Shown: positions 55,062-64,000, counted from the stretch's first letter. The stretch: DNA of 64,000 nucleotides from Mycolicibacterium sp. CH28 (GCF_004745805.1 NZ_SRLQ01000003.1:248001-312000); one strand, 5' to 3'. Notes: generated from the sequence alone by a model not told the origin. Made by a program: numbers and translations.

Positions 55062-56033
55062 ATGTCATCTGGCGCAACCACGATCGCCACGAACACCGCC
55101 AATCTGGAACACCACTTTGATCAAATCGTCGCCGCGGGTCACCGCATCGAACCCCGCGACTGGATGCCCGAGGGTTACCGCGGAACGTTGATCCGCCAAA
55201 TTGCCCAACATGCGCACTCCGAGATCATCGGTATACAGCCTGAGGGCAACTGGATCACCCGGGCTCCCTCGTTGCGCCGCAAGGCCATTCTGCTGGCCAA
55301 GGTCCAAGACGAGGCGGGCCATGGTTTGTACCTGTACTCGGCTACCGAGACTCTCGGCGCCGATCGTGCCGATCTGACCGTCAATCTGATCGAGGGCCAC
55401 CAGAAGTACTCGTCGATTTTCAACTACCCGGCCCTGAGCTACGCCGACGTCGGCGTCATCGGATGGCTAGTCGACGGCGCGGCCATCTGCAATCAGGTTC
55501 CGCTGTGCCGCAGCTCCTATGGCCCCTACGCCAGAGCAATGATCCGGATCTGCAAGGAGGAGTCCTTCCACCAACGGCAGGGCTACGAACTCCTGGCGTC
55601 GATGATGTCGGGGACTGACGCTCAGCGCGAGATGGTGCAGGACTCCGTGAACCGGTGGTGGTGGCCCGCGCTGATGATGTTCGGTCCCCCCGATGCTCAT
55701 TCGTCACACACCGCTCGCTCGATGGCATGGGGAATCAAGCGCCACACCAACGATGAACTGCGGCAACGATTCGTCGACATGACCGTGCCTCAGGCTGACG
55801 CACTCGGCGTCAGGCTGCCGGACCCGCAACTGACGTGGAACGAGCAACGCGAGTCCTATGACTTCGGCAGTCCCGACTGGGGCGAATTCGCCGAGGTCGT
55901 CGCCGGCCACGGACCCTGCAATGCCGAGCGGATCGCCGTACGCAAACAGGCCCACGACAACGGGGCGTGGGTGCGCCGAGCTGCCTCGGCATTCGCCGCC
56001 CGCCAACACGACCAGGAAGGTCACCGGAGATGA
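55062..56033 (+). CDS. paaA: PaaA, phenylacetyl-CoA epoxidase catalytic subunit
   Basis: A 323-residue ferritin-like di-iron protein, the alpha subunit of the ring 1,2-phenylacetyl-CoA epoxidase. Iron-ligand helices carry [17 protein letters not shown] and [15 protein letters not shown] (ExxH motifs), and [16 protein letters not shown] is a family signature. It inserts one oxygen atom from O2 into the aromatic ring of phenylacetyl-CoA. It begins the paaABCDE operon and its stop overlaps paaB by 4 bases. Confidence 0.96.
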   Translation: MSSGATTIATNTANLEHHFDQIVAAGHRIEPRDWMPEGYRGTLIRQIAQHAHSEIIGIQPEGNWITRAPSLRRKAILLAKVQDEAGHGLYLYSATETLGADRADLTVNLIEGHQKYSSIFNYPALSYADVGVIGWLVDGAAICNQVPLCRSSYGPYARAMIRICKEESFHQRQGYELLASMMSGTDAQREMVQDSVNRWWWPALMMFGPPDAHSSHTARSMAWGIKRHTNDELRQRFVDMTVPQADALGVRLPDPQLTWNEQRESYDFGSPDWGEFAEVVAGHGPCNAERIAVRKQAHDNGAWVRRAASAFAARQHDQEGHRR

Positions 56034-56347
56034 ACGAGAAACAAGCTCAACCCGCAACCAACGTTGAGCCCGGCTGGCCACTCTACGAGGTCTTCGTCCG
56101 CGGCAAGCGCGGACTCAATCACGTCCACGTCGGCTCGGTACACGCCTTCGACGATGAGATGGCGCTGCGTTACGCCCGCGACCTGTACACCCGCCGAAAC
56201 GAGGGCGTCAGCATCTGGGTCGCGCATTCGACGGACATCGTGGCGTCCAGCCCCGATGAGAAGGATCCGTTCTTCGCGCCCAGCTCCGACAAGGTGTACC
56301 GGCACCCGACGTTCTATCAGATCGCCGACAACGTTCCACACATGTAA
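56030..56347 (+). CDS. paaB: PaaB, epoxidase bridging subunit
   Basis: A 105-residue PaaB protein with [49 protein letters not shown]. PaaB links the PaaA-PaaC dimers into a larger complex and is required for the reductase to work. The ATG overlaps paaA, and paaC begins 16 bases downstream. Confidence 0.95.
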   Translation: MNEKQAQPATNVEPGWPLYEVFVRGKRGLNHVHVGSVHAFDDEMALRYARDLYTRRNEGVSIWVAHSTDIVASSPDEKDPFFAPSSDKVYRHPTFYQIADNVPHM

Positions 56348-56363
56348 GGGGGTAATACCGACT

Positions 56364-57281
56364 ATGACTGACCACGATTCGGCGTACACCGGGCTCGTCG
56401 ACACCGACGAGCACGACCAGTGGGCATTCGGCACCTCGTTTGACGATCCGCTTGCCGGCGTAGACACCACCCTGGCCGAGGGAATCGACGGCACCGATCT
56501 GGCCACCTACTGCCTCACCCTCGGCGAGGATGCGCTCGTCTTGGCCCAGCGACTGGCCCAATGGTGCGGGCATGCACCCGAACTCGAAGAGGAAATGGCG
56601 CTAGCCAACTTCGGGCTGGATCTCCTCGGGCAGACACGCCTGCTGCTGGCCCGCGCGGCCGCTGCCGATCCGAGTGTGGTGCCGCAACTGCCCGCCGGGT
56701 CGCCTGTCCCGCCCGAGGATGCACTGGCGTTCTTCCGCGACGAACCACTGTGGCGCTGCATGCGATTGGTCGAACTGCCCAATGGCGACTTTGCGCACAG
56801 CATTGTGCGACTGCTGGCATTCTCCACCTACCGGCTGGCCCAGCTCCAACACCTGCGCGACTCGCGGGACCCCGTACTGGCGGCGGTGGCGGCCAAGGGC
56901 GTCAAGGAAGTGACCTACCACCGGGACTACAGCGCGCGGTGGCTGATCACGCTGGTCGGCGGCACCGAGGAATCCCGGCGCCGCACCGAGGACGCGATCG
57001 CCGATGTGTGGCCCTACGTCGAGGAGCTGTTCGCCCCCAATCAGGTCGAAGCCCGTTTGGCGGCCGTGGGCGCCGCCGTCGAATCCGCGTCGTTACGTGC
57101 CGAATTCGGCGCGGTGATCGATCAGGTTTTCCACGCCGCTGGACTCCAATCACCCAGCGTGCGACCCGCGGCCACGGTCGACCACCGCAGCGGGCGCGAC
57201 GGCCTGCACACCGAAGCGCTCAGCTATCTTCTCGGCGAGATGCAGTCGGTCGCCCGCGCACACCCCATGGGGAAGTGGTGA
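56364..57281 (+). CDS. paaC: PaaC, epoxidase structural subunit
   Basis: A 305-residue ferritin-like subunit without the complete set of iron ligands, as usual for PaaC, which supports PaaA. Visible family segments are EEMALANFGLDLLGQTRLLLARAA, PNGDFAHSIVRLLAFSTYRL and KGVKEVTYHRDYSARWLITLGG-like sequence. ATG 56364 gives the normal PaaC length. The stop overlaps the paaD GTG start. Confidence 0.95.
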   Translation: MTDHDSAYTGLVDTDEHDQWAFGTSFDDPLAGVDTTLAEGIDGTDLATYCLTLGEDALVLAQRLAQWCGHAPELEEEMALANFGLDLLGQTRLLLARAAAADPSVVPQLPAGSPVPPEDALAFFRDEPLWRCMRLVELPNGDFAHSIVRLLAFSTYRLAQLQHLRDSRDPVLAAVAAKGVKEVTYHRDYSARWLITLVGGTEESRRRTEDAIADVWPYVEELFAPNQVEARLAAVGAAVESASLRAEFGAVIDQVFHAAGLQSPSVRPAATVDHRSGRDGLHTEALSYLLGEMQSVARAHPMGKW

Positions 57282-57805
57282 GCTCGGTGATCACTGACAC
57301 CACAACCCGTCTGCAGACCGCACGCGCGACCGCGGCCACCGTCACCGATCCGGAAATGCCGATGCTGACGCTGCTCGACCTCGGCGTGTTGCGCGGGGTT
57401 GACCTCGACGAGGCCGGGCGGCTCATCGTGACGATTACCCCTACCTACTCGGGGTGCCCCGCGATGGCGACCATGCGCGACGACCTACGGCGCGCCCTGA
57501 CCCGCGCCGGCTTCGACGACGTCGACGTGCGCACCACCCTGTCCCCGGCTTGGAGCTCGGACTGGATCAGCGCCACCGGTCGGCGCAAACTCTCCGACCA
57601 TGGGATCGCCACCCCAGCACCTGCTCCCACCCGATCCGGCGGACCGATCCCGTTGACCCTCATACCCTTTCAGCACGCGGTGCGCTGTCCGCACTGCGAC
57701 TCGCTCGACACCGAGCAGACTTCGGCCTACGGATCCACCGCCTGCAAGGCGATGCACCGCTGCCGGGACTGCGGTGAACCCTTCGACCGGATCAAGGAGA
57801 TCTGA
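57278..57805 (+). CDS. paaD: PaaD, iron-sulfur assembly protein of the epoxidase
   Basis: A 175-residue protein with a MIP18/DUF59 domain (VTDPEMPMLTLLDLGVLRGVDLDEAG, TPTYSGCPAMATM with the conserved Cys) and a C-terminal zinc-ribbon region holding four cysteines (VRCPHCDS and HRCRDCGE). It helps mature the iron-sulfur cluster of PaaE or the di-iron centre. GTG 57278 overlaps the paaC stop. A second in-frame GTG lies three codons later. Confidence 0.93.
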   Translation: MSSVITDTTTRLQTARATAATVTDPEMPMLTLLDLGVLRGVDLDEAGRLIVTITPTYSGCPAMATMRDDLRRALTRAGFDDVDVRTTLSPAWSSDWISATGRRKLSDHGIATPAPAPTRSGGPIPLTLIPFQHAVRCPHCDSLDTEQTSAYGSTACKAMHRCRDCGEPFDRIKEI

Positions 57806-57806
57806 C

Positions 57807-58907
57807 ATGACCGTAGCCCAGGAAACCCCGCTGGCCGGCAGCGGATCGCGCAACCGGCCATTTCGAACCCTGCGGATCTCAGCGGTACAGCGGCTGTGCG
57901 ACGACGCCGTCGCGGTCAGCTTCGCCGTGCCCAAGTCCTACGGTGATGAATTCGCTTTCCAGGCCGGTCAATCGCTGACGATCCGCAAAGTCATCGACGG
58001 CGTCGAGCAACGCCGCACCTACTCCGTCTGCTCCGCGGCCGGGACGGCTCCGCGCATCGGAGTCCGTGAGATACCGGGAGGGACCTTCTCCCCGTGGCTG
58101 GTCCACGAAGTCAAGGCCGGCGACGAGATCGAGGTCCAGCCGCCGTCGGGAACCTTCACCGCCGAGCCTGCCGTCGCCGCGCGCCATGTACTGATCGCCG
58201 CCGGCTCCGGAATCACGCCGATGCTCTCAATCGCGTCGACGATACTGACCAATCCGGACTCCGAAGTCACGCTGCTCTACGGCAACCGCCGTGCCGGCAC
58301 CGTCATGTTCGCCGACGAGCTCGCCGATCTCAAGGACGCCTACGGGCCGCGCCTTCAACTCGCGCACGTGTTGTCCCGGGAGCCGCGCGGCTCGGACCTG
58401 TTCAGCGGCCGTTTGGACTACGACCGAGTCCGAACCCTGTTGCAGGCCCTCGTGCCAGTCACGGCCGTCGATCGCTTCTGGCTGTGCGGCCCCTACGGCA
58501 TGGTCGTCGACGCCCGAAAGGCTCTGGTGTCACTGGGCGTTGAGCGCGCACGCATCCGCGAGGAATTGTTCTTTGTCGAAGACGCCGCACCGATACCCGC
58601 CGTCCGTCGAGAATCCGCACCGGCCGGGCCGCGCAGCGACGTGACCATCATCCTCGACGGACGCACCAGCACCATGTCCCTGCCTCGCGATAGCACCATT
58701 CTCGACGCCGCTCAGCGTTCGCGCGAGGACTTACCGTTTGCCTGCAAGGGCGGGGTATGCGGCACTTGCCGCGCCAAGGTTACCGCGGGCAGCGTCCAGA
58801 TGCACCGCAACTACGCACTCGAACCCGACGAAGTCGCCGCCGGATTCGTCCTGACCTGTCAGTCTCGGCCCACCACCGACACCGTCACCGTCGACTTCGA
58901 CACATAG
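57807..58907 (+). CDS. paaE: PaaE, NADPH-dependent reductase of the epoxidase
   Basis: A 366-residue reductase that passes electrons from NADPH through FAD and a 2Fe-2S cluster to PaaA. The FAD domain has RRTYSVCS, the nucleotide domain has AAGSGITPM and LCGPYGM, and the C-terminal plant-type ferredoxin domain carries ACKGGVCGTC with a further Cys in LTCQSR, so all four cluster ligands are present. It ends the paaABCDE operon, 1 base after paaD. Confidence 0.95.
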   Translation: MTVAQETPLAGSGSRNRPFRTLRISAVQRLCDDAVAVSFAVPKSYGDEFAFQAGQSLTIRKVIDGVEQRRTYSVCSAAGTAPRIGVREIPGGTFSPWLVHEVKAGDEIEVQPPSGTFTAEPAVAARHVLIAAGSGITPMLSIASTILTNPDSEVTLLYGNRRAGTVMFADELADLKDAYGPRLQLAHVLSREPRGSDLFSGRLDYDRVRTLLQALVPVTAVDRFWLCGPYGMVVDARKALVSLGVERARIREELFFVEDAAPIPAVRRESAPAGPRSDVTIILDGRTSTMSLPRDSTILDAAQRSREDLPFACKGGVCGTCRAKVTAGSVQMHRNYALEPDEVAAGFVLTCQSRPTTDTVTVDFDT

Positions 58908-59154
58908 CATTGCAACACCGCCAGCACGCCGAACAGTCCACGGTGCCCGGACAGCGAGTGCGCGGGCAGGAATGCGTCGCAGTAGGGCATCGGGGCGGCC
59001 CGGGCCGGCTCCGGATAGTCGATCCAGTGGCAGAGGCAGCGCCGCCGCAGCGCGTCGCGCAGGTCACGGACGACTCGCCAATGAAGTCCAGCAGATCTAC
59101 GGCGTGGTCGAGGCTGATGGCGCGTTCGTATTCGAAAGGACCGGGTACTTGCAT
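58908..59154 (-). pseudogene. Truncated coxM-like gene (molybdenum hydroxylase FAD subunit)
   Basis: From ATG 59154 the first 27 residues (MQVPGPFEYERAISLDHAVD and following) are the N-terminus of the medium FAD-binding subunit of carbon-monoxide-dehydrogenase-like molybdenum hydroxylases. After about 59074 the similarity stops; the reading frame continues as low-complexity Arg/Cys-rich sequence. A second minus-strand frame in 58908-59085 encodes CHWIDYPEPARAAP and HRGLFGVLAVLQC, which looks like the end of a different protein. This is a decayed or rearranged junction beside xdhC, and no large or small cox subunit remains nearby. Confidence 0.65.
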
Positions 59155-59211
59155 CTGATGGCCCTCACATCGGTAGCGGGCCCCAAATCTGCGTCCGGCA
59201 TTTCGCGATCG

Positions 59212-60381
59212 TCAATAGCGACCCACGTGATCGCCTAGCGCCTCTGGCGGCGAGGGGCGACCGTCGTCGTCATGGTGAATCCGGCCGCCGGTTTCCACCA
59301 GGGGCCGGCCGCAACCGCCCCAGCGGCGGGCGATGATCTCCGCGGCGATCGACACGGCCGTCTCCTCCGGGGTGCGGGCCCCGAGGTCCAGCCCGATCGG
59401 GCTGGAGAGCCGGCACAGTTCGGCATCGGTGAGCCCCGCCGCACGCAGCCGGGCCAACCGGTCGGCGTGGGTGCGCCGCGACCCCATCGCCCCGACATAG
59501 CCGACGTCCAGGCGCAGCGCTACTTCGAGCAGCGGCACGTCGAACTTGGCGTCGTGGGTAAGCACACAGATGACCGTGCGGGCATCGATCGCGCCGGCCT
59601 GAGCCTGCGCGGCCAAATACCGGTGCGGCCAATCGACGACCACCTCGTCGGCGGACGGGAACCGGGCCGGGGTCGCGAACAGGCCACGGGCGTCGCACAC
59701 GGTGACGCGGTAGCCGAGGAAGACGCCCTGCTGGGCCACCGCGGCGGCGAAGTCGATGGCGCCGAAGACCAGCATCCGCGGTCGCGGCGCGTGGCTGGCG
59801 ACGAACACCTCCATGCCCTCGCCGCGGCGCTGTCCGTCTGGTCCGTAGGTGATGACCTCGCTGCGCCCGGCCGCCAGCAGCCCGCGGGCATCGTCGGTCA
59901 CCGCGGCGTCGGCTCGTCCGGATCCCAGCGTGCCCGCAGCGGTCTCCGGTTCGATGACCAGCCGGCGGCCCAGCCAATCGGGGTCGGGGTGGGTGATAAC
60001 GGTGGCGACGGCGACCGGACGGTGGCCGGTGATCGCGTCGATGACGTGGTCGAGATGCGGAAAGGTCTGCGGCGATACGGGTTCGACAAAGATATCCAGA
60101 ACGCCGCCGCAGGTGAGGCCGACGGCGAACGCGTCGTCGTCGCTGACCCCGTATCGCTCCAGCCGCGGCACCCCGGTGGCGGCGACTTCGGTTGCCGACT
60201 CGTAGACCGCGCCTTCGACGCAGCCGCCCGATACCGAACCGCTGACCGCGCCGTCGGGCGCCACCACCATCGCCGCGCCGGGGTGGCGCGGTGCCGACCG
60301 GAAGGTGCGCACCACCGTGCCAACACCGGCGGTTTCGCCGGCCCGCCAGATCGCAGCCAGTTCGGCCAAGACGTCCTGCAC
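59212..60381 (-). CDS. XdhC/CoxI-family molybdenum cofactor protein
   Basis: A 389-residue XdhC family protein. The N-terminal XdhC domain has the GSVSGGCVEGAVYE signature; a middle linker leads to a C-terminal Rossmann domain with MLVFGAIDFAAAVAQQG and VGYVGAMGSRRTHADRLARL. XdhC inserts sulfurated molybdenum cofactor into xanthine-dehydrogenase-type enzymes. Its normal partner in this location would be a molybdenum hydroxylase, of which only the coxM remnant just downstream survives, so it may now serve an enzyme elsewhere. Confidence 0.88.
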   Translation of the reverse strand: MQDVLAELAAIWRAGETAGVGTVVRTFRSAPRHPGAAMVVAPDGAVSGSVSGGCVEGAVYESATEVAATGVPRLERYGVSDDDAFAVGLTCGGVLDIFVEPVSPQTFPHLDHVIDAITGHRPVAVATVITHPDPDWLGRRLVIEPETAAGTLGSGRADAAVTDDARGLLAAGRSEVITYGPDGQRRGEGMEVFVASHAPRPRMLVFGAIDFAAAVAQQGVFLGYRVTVCDARGLFATPARFPSADEVVVDWPHRYLAAQAQAGAIDARTVICVLTHDAKFDVPLLEVALRLDVGYVGAMGSRRTHADRLARLRAAGLTDAELCRLSSPIGLDLGARTPEETAVSIAAEIIARRWGGCGRPLVETGGRIHHDDDGRPSPPEALGDHVGRY

Positions 60382-60540
60382 ACCGTCAAACGTAGGCTGA
60401 TTTTGTTACGCCGGCGCAACTTCGAGCGCGCCGCACCGGGGTGGGTACGAGCTCCTGTGCCCGAACGTCCATGTGCTGCCGCGATTTAACCAAGTTCGCC
60501 GCCCGCCGAGTGAGCCAGAGAACCGGGCACCACCATCGAG

Positions 60541-60987
60541 TCAGAACTTCAGGTGCTGACTGACGTCACCAACTTGGTCGATGAACATCGTGCGCGAATC
60601 GAACCACCATTGGCCGTCGACGCGATGGAAGGTGTCGTGATAGTGACCGGTGACGATCACCTGCAGCGGCAGGTCAGGGGTGGCCTGGGTGACGCAGTAG
60701 TAGGACTTGGCCCGCGCGGTGCCAGTCTGCTCGTCGATGTCCAGTTGCACATTACTGGTGTTGTGCCTGGTCTTCGGCGTGCCGTCATCGTCATAGAAGC
60801 GCACCGCCATCTGGTACATCTGTCGAACCCGCTCGGGCCCGGCAAACACAGTCTCGGGCGGACCCTCCTCCACCCCACAGATTCGCCCGTGCGTGAACAA
60901 CTCCGCGACCGCGTCGACATCGCCGGCATCGAGCAGTTCGGCATAGGTGTAGATCAGGTTGGTGATCGCTTGCGCGCTGTCATTCAT
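60541..60987 (-). CDS. SnoaL-like (NTF2-fold) protein
   Basis: A 148-residue NTF2-like protein of the SnoaL_4 type: ITNLIYTYAELLDAGDVDAVAELF at the N-terminus, the TRHNTSNVQLDID strand and GHYHDTFHRVDGQWWFDSRTMFID at the end. Related proteins are limonene-epoxide-hydrolase-like enzymes or aromatic-ring hydroxylase accessory proteins in catabolic clusters; no catalytic set is certain. It stands alone, with 159 bases to xdhC that hold no gene. Confidence 0.78.
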   Translation of the reverse strand: MNDSAQAITNLIYTYAELLDAGDVDAVAELFTHGRICGVEEGPPETVFAGPERVRQMYQMAVRFYDDDGTPKTRHNTSNVQLDIDEQTGTARAKSYYCVTQATPDLPLQVIVTGHYHDTFHRVDGQWWFDSRTMFIDQVGDVSQHLKF

Positions 60988-61470
60988 GTAGGGGCATGAT
61001 GGCAGAGCCGATGCTTAGCAGGTCTTGTTTTCGGCGAATCGACGCTGTGCTCGCCGGCGTGACACAGTGGTCGCCGAGCTGGCTCGGCAATCTGACCAGC
61101 AAACCCGGGGCGGCCAGCCTCCAGCGCGCCGATCAGACTGGGTCGAGATCGCCCTCGGTAGCAGCGAGGTGCTCCGCGAAGAACGAAAGGACACGCCTCC
61201 ACGCGTCCTCGGCTTCCGGGGCGGAATATGCGATGCCGACAGCGCCGGCCACAAGTTGAATCGGCGCGGGCAGTCCAAATTCGTTCATGAAGCCGTGACC
61301 GGCATCGGGGTACCGCTTCACGTCGTGCGGCACTCCTCCGCTGCGCAGGACAGCTTCGAGTTTCTCAGCGCTTGCTCGCTCCACGATGGGATCCCTGGCG
61401 CCAAAACTCGCGACGACCGGGCAGGATCGTCGAAGTTTGTCGATGTCCTTCGGCAGGAGCGCATAGCTAG

Positions 61471-61483
61471 CCCGGATTTTTCG
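61471..61483 (+). repeat. Left inverted repeat of the IS1380-family element
   Basis: CCCGGATTTTTCG, immediately inside the left CTAG duplication. Confidence 0.88.
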
Positions 61484-61591
61484 CTGAATGCTGTGCGAAA
61501 CGGGGTGTAGATAGGCGAAAGTGCCTGTCCTGCAAGGAATAATCGGACTTGTCGAAGGTTCAGATCGTTCCAGCTGGAAGGCACTTCGCAG

Positions 61592-62995
61592 GTGAAGAAT
61601 ATCGCGGCGGTACCACGGGTGAAAGTGTCGGCCGACGGCCAGGGTGTCGTGTCGCATGCCGGGATGGGCATGCTGCGCGAGCTCGCCGACCGGACCGGGT
61701 TATCGGTGCAGGTCAGCGCCGCGTTGGCGGATACTTACCGGGGCCCGTGGGTGTACGCCCCTGGGGAGGTGTTCGCCGATCTGGCCGCGGCGGTGGCCGA
61801 TGGGGCCGATTGCATCGACGGGGTCGGGCAGTTGTGCGCCGATCGTGAGCATGTGTTCGGCGCGAAGGCCTCGACGACCACGATGTGGCGGCTGATCGAT
61901 CAGCGTATCGACACCGCGCACCTACCCGGGGTAAGGGCAGCACGAGCCGGTGCGCGGGCCGCAGCGTGGGCGGCCGGAGCCGCCCCCGGTGAGGGCTGGC
62001 TGCACATCGACATCGACGCCACCCTGGTGATCGATCACTCCGACAACAAGACCGGCGCCACACCGACCTGGAAGAAGTCCTTCGGCCTTCATCCGCTGCT
62101 GGCGTTTCTGGACCGACCGGAGGTCGCCGGTGGGGAAGCGCTGGCCGGGTTGCTGCGCACCGGCAACGCCGGTTCGAACACCGCCTCCGATCACGTCATC
62201 GTCCTTGAACAGGCGCTGGCATCGCTGCCGGCGCCGTGGCGACCCGACCTGAGTCGTGGCGATGGCCCCGACCAGCCGAAGGTGTTGGTGCGCTGCGACA
62301 CCGCCGGGGCCACCCACCGGTTCGCCGAGGCCTGCCGGACCACGGGGGTGGGGTTCTCCTTCGGCTACCCCGTCGATGCCCGAGTCCAGGACGCGGTGGA
62401 CACCCTCAACCTCGGGCAATGCTGGTATCCGGCGATCGACACCTCCGGCGGCATCCGTGACGGCGCCTGGGTCGCCGAGGCCACCGACCTGGTCAACCTG
62501 AGCAGCTGGCCGGCCGGCACGAGGCTGATCCTGCGCAAGGAACGTCCCCATCCGGGCGCCCAGCTGCGGTTCACCGACACCGACGGCATGCGGGTCACCG
62601 CGTTCATCACCGACACCCCCGCCGGTGTCGTACCCGGCCAAGTCGCCGGCCTGGAACTACGCCACCGCCAGCACGCCCGCGTCGAGGACCGCATCCGCGA
62701 CCTCAAAGCCACCGGCCTACGCAACCTGCCGTGCCAGTCCTTCTGGGCCAACGCCGCCTGGCTCGAAATCGTGCTCGCCGCCGCCGACCTGGTCACCTGG
62801 GCCCGCCTGATCGGCTTCCGTGACCACCCGGCACTGGCCCGAGCCGAGATCGCCACCTTCCGCTACCGCGTCCTGCACGTGGCCGCCCGTATCACCCGCA
62901 GCGCCCGCCAACTACGGCTGCGTATCGACGCCACCTGGCGATGGGCCGCCCAGATCGCGACCGCCTGGCACCACATCCGCTCCGCCTTCAGATAG
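61592..62995 (+). CDS. IS1380-family DDE transposase
   Basis: A 467-residue transposase, the usual IS1380 length. The likely catalytic acidic residues are in LHIDIDATLV, VLVRCDTAGAT and the late QHARVEDRIRDLKATGLRNLPC region, and a Trp/Arg-rich C-terminus follows. The GTG start at 61592 follows AGCTGGAAGG. The frame is intact with no stop codon, so the enzyme is probably functional. Confidence 0.93.
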   Translation: MKNIAAVPRVKVSADGQGVVSHAGMGMLRELADRTGLSVQVSAALADTYRGPWVYAPGEVFADLAAAVADGADCIDGVGQLCADREHVFGAKASTTTMWRLIDQRIDTAHLPGVRAARAGARAAAWAAGAAPGEGWLHIDIDATLVIDHSDNKTGATPTWKKSFGLHPLLAFLDRPEVAGGEALAGLLRTGNAGSNTASDHVIVLEQALASLPAPWRPDLSRGDGPDQPKVLVRCDTAGATHRFAEACRTTGVGFSFGYPVDARVQDAVDTLNLGQCWYPAIDTSGGIRDGAWVAEATDLVNLSSWPAGTRLILRKERPHPGAQLRFTDTDGMRVTAFITDTPAGVVPGQVAGLELRHRQHARVEDRIRDLKATGLRNLPCQSFWANAAWLEIVLAAADLVTWARLIGFRDHPALARAEIATFRYRVLHVAARITRSARQLRLRIDATWRWAAQIATAWHHIRSAFR

Positions 62996-63149
62996 AACCC
63001 TCAACACCTGACCGACCGATCACGAAAGGCCCACTGGCACTGGGAAAGCCCGCCCACCCAGCGACACGGGACCATCTCGCCACGCCCCACAACAGCACAA
63101 CCCAGTTCCCCACACATCCCGTCGCGCAGCTCGACAGCCACACCCTGGA

Positions 63150-63162
63150 CGAAAAATCGGGG
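63150..63162 (-). repeat. Right inverted repeat of the IS1380-family element
   Basis: The complement reads CCCCGATTTTTCG, matching the left end in 12 of 13 positions and bordered by the right CTAG copy. Confidence 0.88.
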
Positions 63163-63707
63163 CTAGGCGCAGTAGCGTTGAACAGGCCGCTTGGGCCTAG
63201 CTGCAGGCAAAATCCAGCGCCCATACAAAAGCCCGCCAACCCGATCTTGCCCGTACATCGGCTGTCGGAAATCAGGTGTTCGCGAGCAGCAAGGAGGCCT
63301 GCATAGGCGGGGCCCTCACCAACAAAATGCGCGCGAATGGTGCTAATCATGCATTTGATCTTGAGGCCGCGGCCGTCGTACAGCGCAGGAGCAAGCGCGA
63401 GGTATCCGCTTGCGGCGAAACGGTCGGTAATCCTCCGCAAATCGTTCGTCATCCCGAGCACGTCGTGGACAACCACTACGCCAGGCCAGGGACCGCTGCC
63501 CTCAGGGATTGCCATGTACCCGCGAATGCAACCATCGGCACCTTGAATCGCGACTTCACTCATCCAGTGCCACCTTCGATTCCTGCTTGAGCGGGACAAT
63601 TGAGATGCAGACCATCGGCCAAGAAGAAGTTATCAGGGCGGCAGCATGCACGAATCCTCAAGAGCGCCGCCATGTATTGCGCTACGACGCGATTACACTG
63701 GCCTTTA

Positions 63708-64000
63708 ATGGAACTCGGACCACAATCCCCATACCCCACGTCACCGGAGCCGACGAGCGAGGAGCGGATTCGGGACGCCGCGTTGGAGAGCTTCGCGAGC
63801 CACGGCGTCGCCGCCACGTCGATGCGGATGGTCGCCGACTCCGCCAACGTGTCAATCGGGCTGGTGCAGCATTACTTCAAGACCAAGGCTGCCTTGGTGA
63901 GCACCGTCGACCAATACGTGTTACGAGTGATCAGCGACGCGCTTGGGGCTGCCACGATGCCAGATCCGCCCACAGACGCGCTAGACGAGGCCGGTAACCG
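63708..64000 (+). CDS. TetR-family regulator (3' partial)
   Basis: The first 97 residues of a TetR protein, cut by the window edge. The HTH is visible as ERIRDAALESFASHGVAATSMRMVADSANVSIGLVQHYFKTKAALV, which holds the typical QHYF turn. It is divergent from the interrupted dienelactone hydrolase gene and probably controlled it. ATG 63708 lies 8 bases after a TACACT element (63694-63699), so the mRNA may be leaderless. The 144 bases between the two genes hold no other gene. Confidence 0.82.
   Translation, partial: MELGPQSPYPTSPEPTSEERIRDAALESFASHGVAATSMRMVADSANVSIGLVQHYFKTKAALVSTVDQYVLRVISDALGAATMPDPPTDALDEAGN

Larger units (their letters stand above)
61471..63162 (+). mobile_element. IS1380-family insertion sequence, 1692 bp
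   Basis: Terminal inverted repeats are CCCGGATTTTTCG (61471-61483) and the complement of 63150-63162, reading CCCCGATTTTTCG, with 12 of 13 identical. Each end is flanked by CTAG (61467-61470 and 63163-63166), the 4-base target duplication. Size, CC ends, 4-base duplication and a single DDE transposase fit the IS1380 family. About 120 bases on the left and 165 on the right flank the transposase gene without further genes. Confidence 0.93.
61133..63563 (-). pseudogene. Dienelactone hydrolase gene split by an IS1380-family element
   Basis: The N-terminal half (63563 down to 63163) has MSEVAIQGADG at the start, VVVVHDVLGM and the nucleophile elbow GFCMGAGF with Cys. The C-terminal half (61470 down to 61133) has SFGARDPIVE with the catalytic Asp and AGHGFMNEF with the catalytic His. 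Removing the insertion and one CTAG copy joins the halves in frame as NATAPSYALLPKD, giving a normal 244-residue dienelactone hydrolase. No other frameshift or stop is seen, so the disruption is recent. The enzyme hydrolysed dienelactone-like esters and diverges from a TetR gene. Confidence 0.92.

Overview
The window is GC-rich chromosomal DNA from a rapidly growing type Mycobacterium (Mycolicibacterium-like). The evidence is F420-dependent glucose-6-phosphate dehydrogenase (fgd1), a complete yrbE-mce operon, a mycofactocin-type SDR, and a housekeeping block that follows the M. tuberculosis Rv0356c-Rv0364 order: hotdog thioesterase, purA, Rv0358-like, site-2 protease, DUF3151, Rv0361-like, class II fba and DedA. 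A second block matches Rv0389-Rv0391 (purT, rhodanese, metZ). No rRNA, tRNA or CRISPR array was seen.

Layout. 1-5 kb: end of a membrane-anchored protein, a GT-C-like polytopic membrane protein, fgd1 and two divergent metallo-beta-lactamase-fold enzymes. 5-12 kb: remnant of a flavin monooxygenase, GNAT, SDR, metZ-rhodanese, purT, an AAA ATPase and a MarR regulator. 12-27 kb: MMPL exporter, purA region, a CDF metal exporter with a palindromic operator in its promoter, FUSC, DUF3151/Rv0361-like genes, then a one-gene element (AbiEi-like HTH plus DUF559 nuclease) bounded by inverted copies of a 54-55 bp hairpin, then fba, DedA, a small secreted protein and an alpha/beta hydrolase.

27-37 kb: a tightly overlapping eight-gene operon on the minus strand. 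It encodes a PaaK-like CoA ligase, a DUF35 protein, an SCP2-type thiolase, two hydantoinase-A-like ATPases, a hydantoinase-B-like subunit, an acetone-carboxylase-gamma-like zinc protein and one unrecognised protein. Together these read as an ATP-dependent ketone carboxylase of the acetophenone/acetone carboxylase type plus the ligase and thiolase needed to convert the beta-keto acid to acyl-CoA and acetyl-CoA. 37-47 kb: mceF-A and yrbEB-A on the minus strand, with a divergent EthR-like TetR gene. The ketone and mce promoters carry the same palindrome (CGAACAnnnTGTTCG) just downstream of a -10 element, so the two operons are probably co-regulated.

47-59 kb: a complete phenylacetate catabolic cluster (paaZ, a TetR regulator, thiolase, hydratase, paaH, paaG, paaABCDE) with an 18-bp TetR-type operator repeated before paaZ, before the thiolase gene and before paaA. 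59-64 kb: a truncated coxM remnant beside xdhC, a SnoaL-like protein, and a dienelactone hydrolase gene split cleanly by a 1692-bp IS1380-family element (CTAG target duplication), followed by the start of a divergent TetR gene. Overall, 27-64 kb is an accessory catabolic region next to a conserved core block. Ketone carboxylation, Mce import and phenylacetyl-CoA degradation may form one route.
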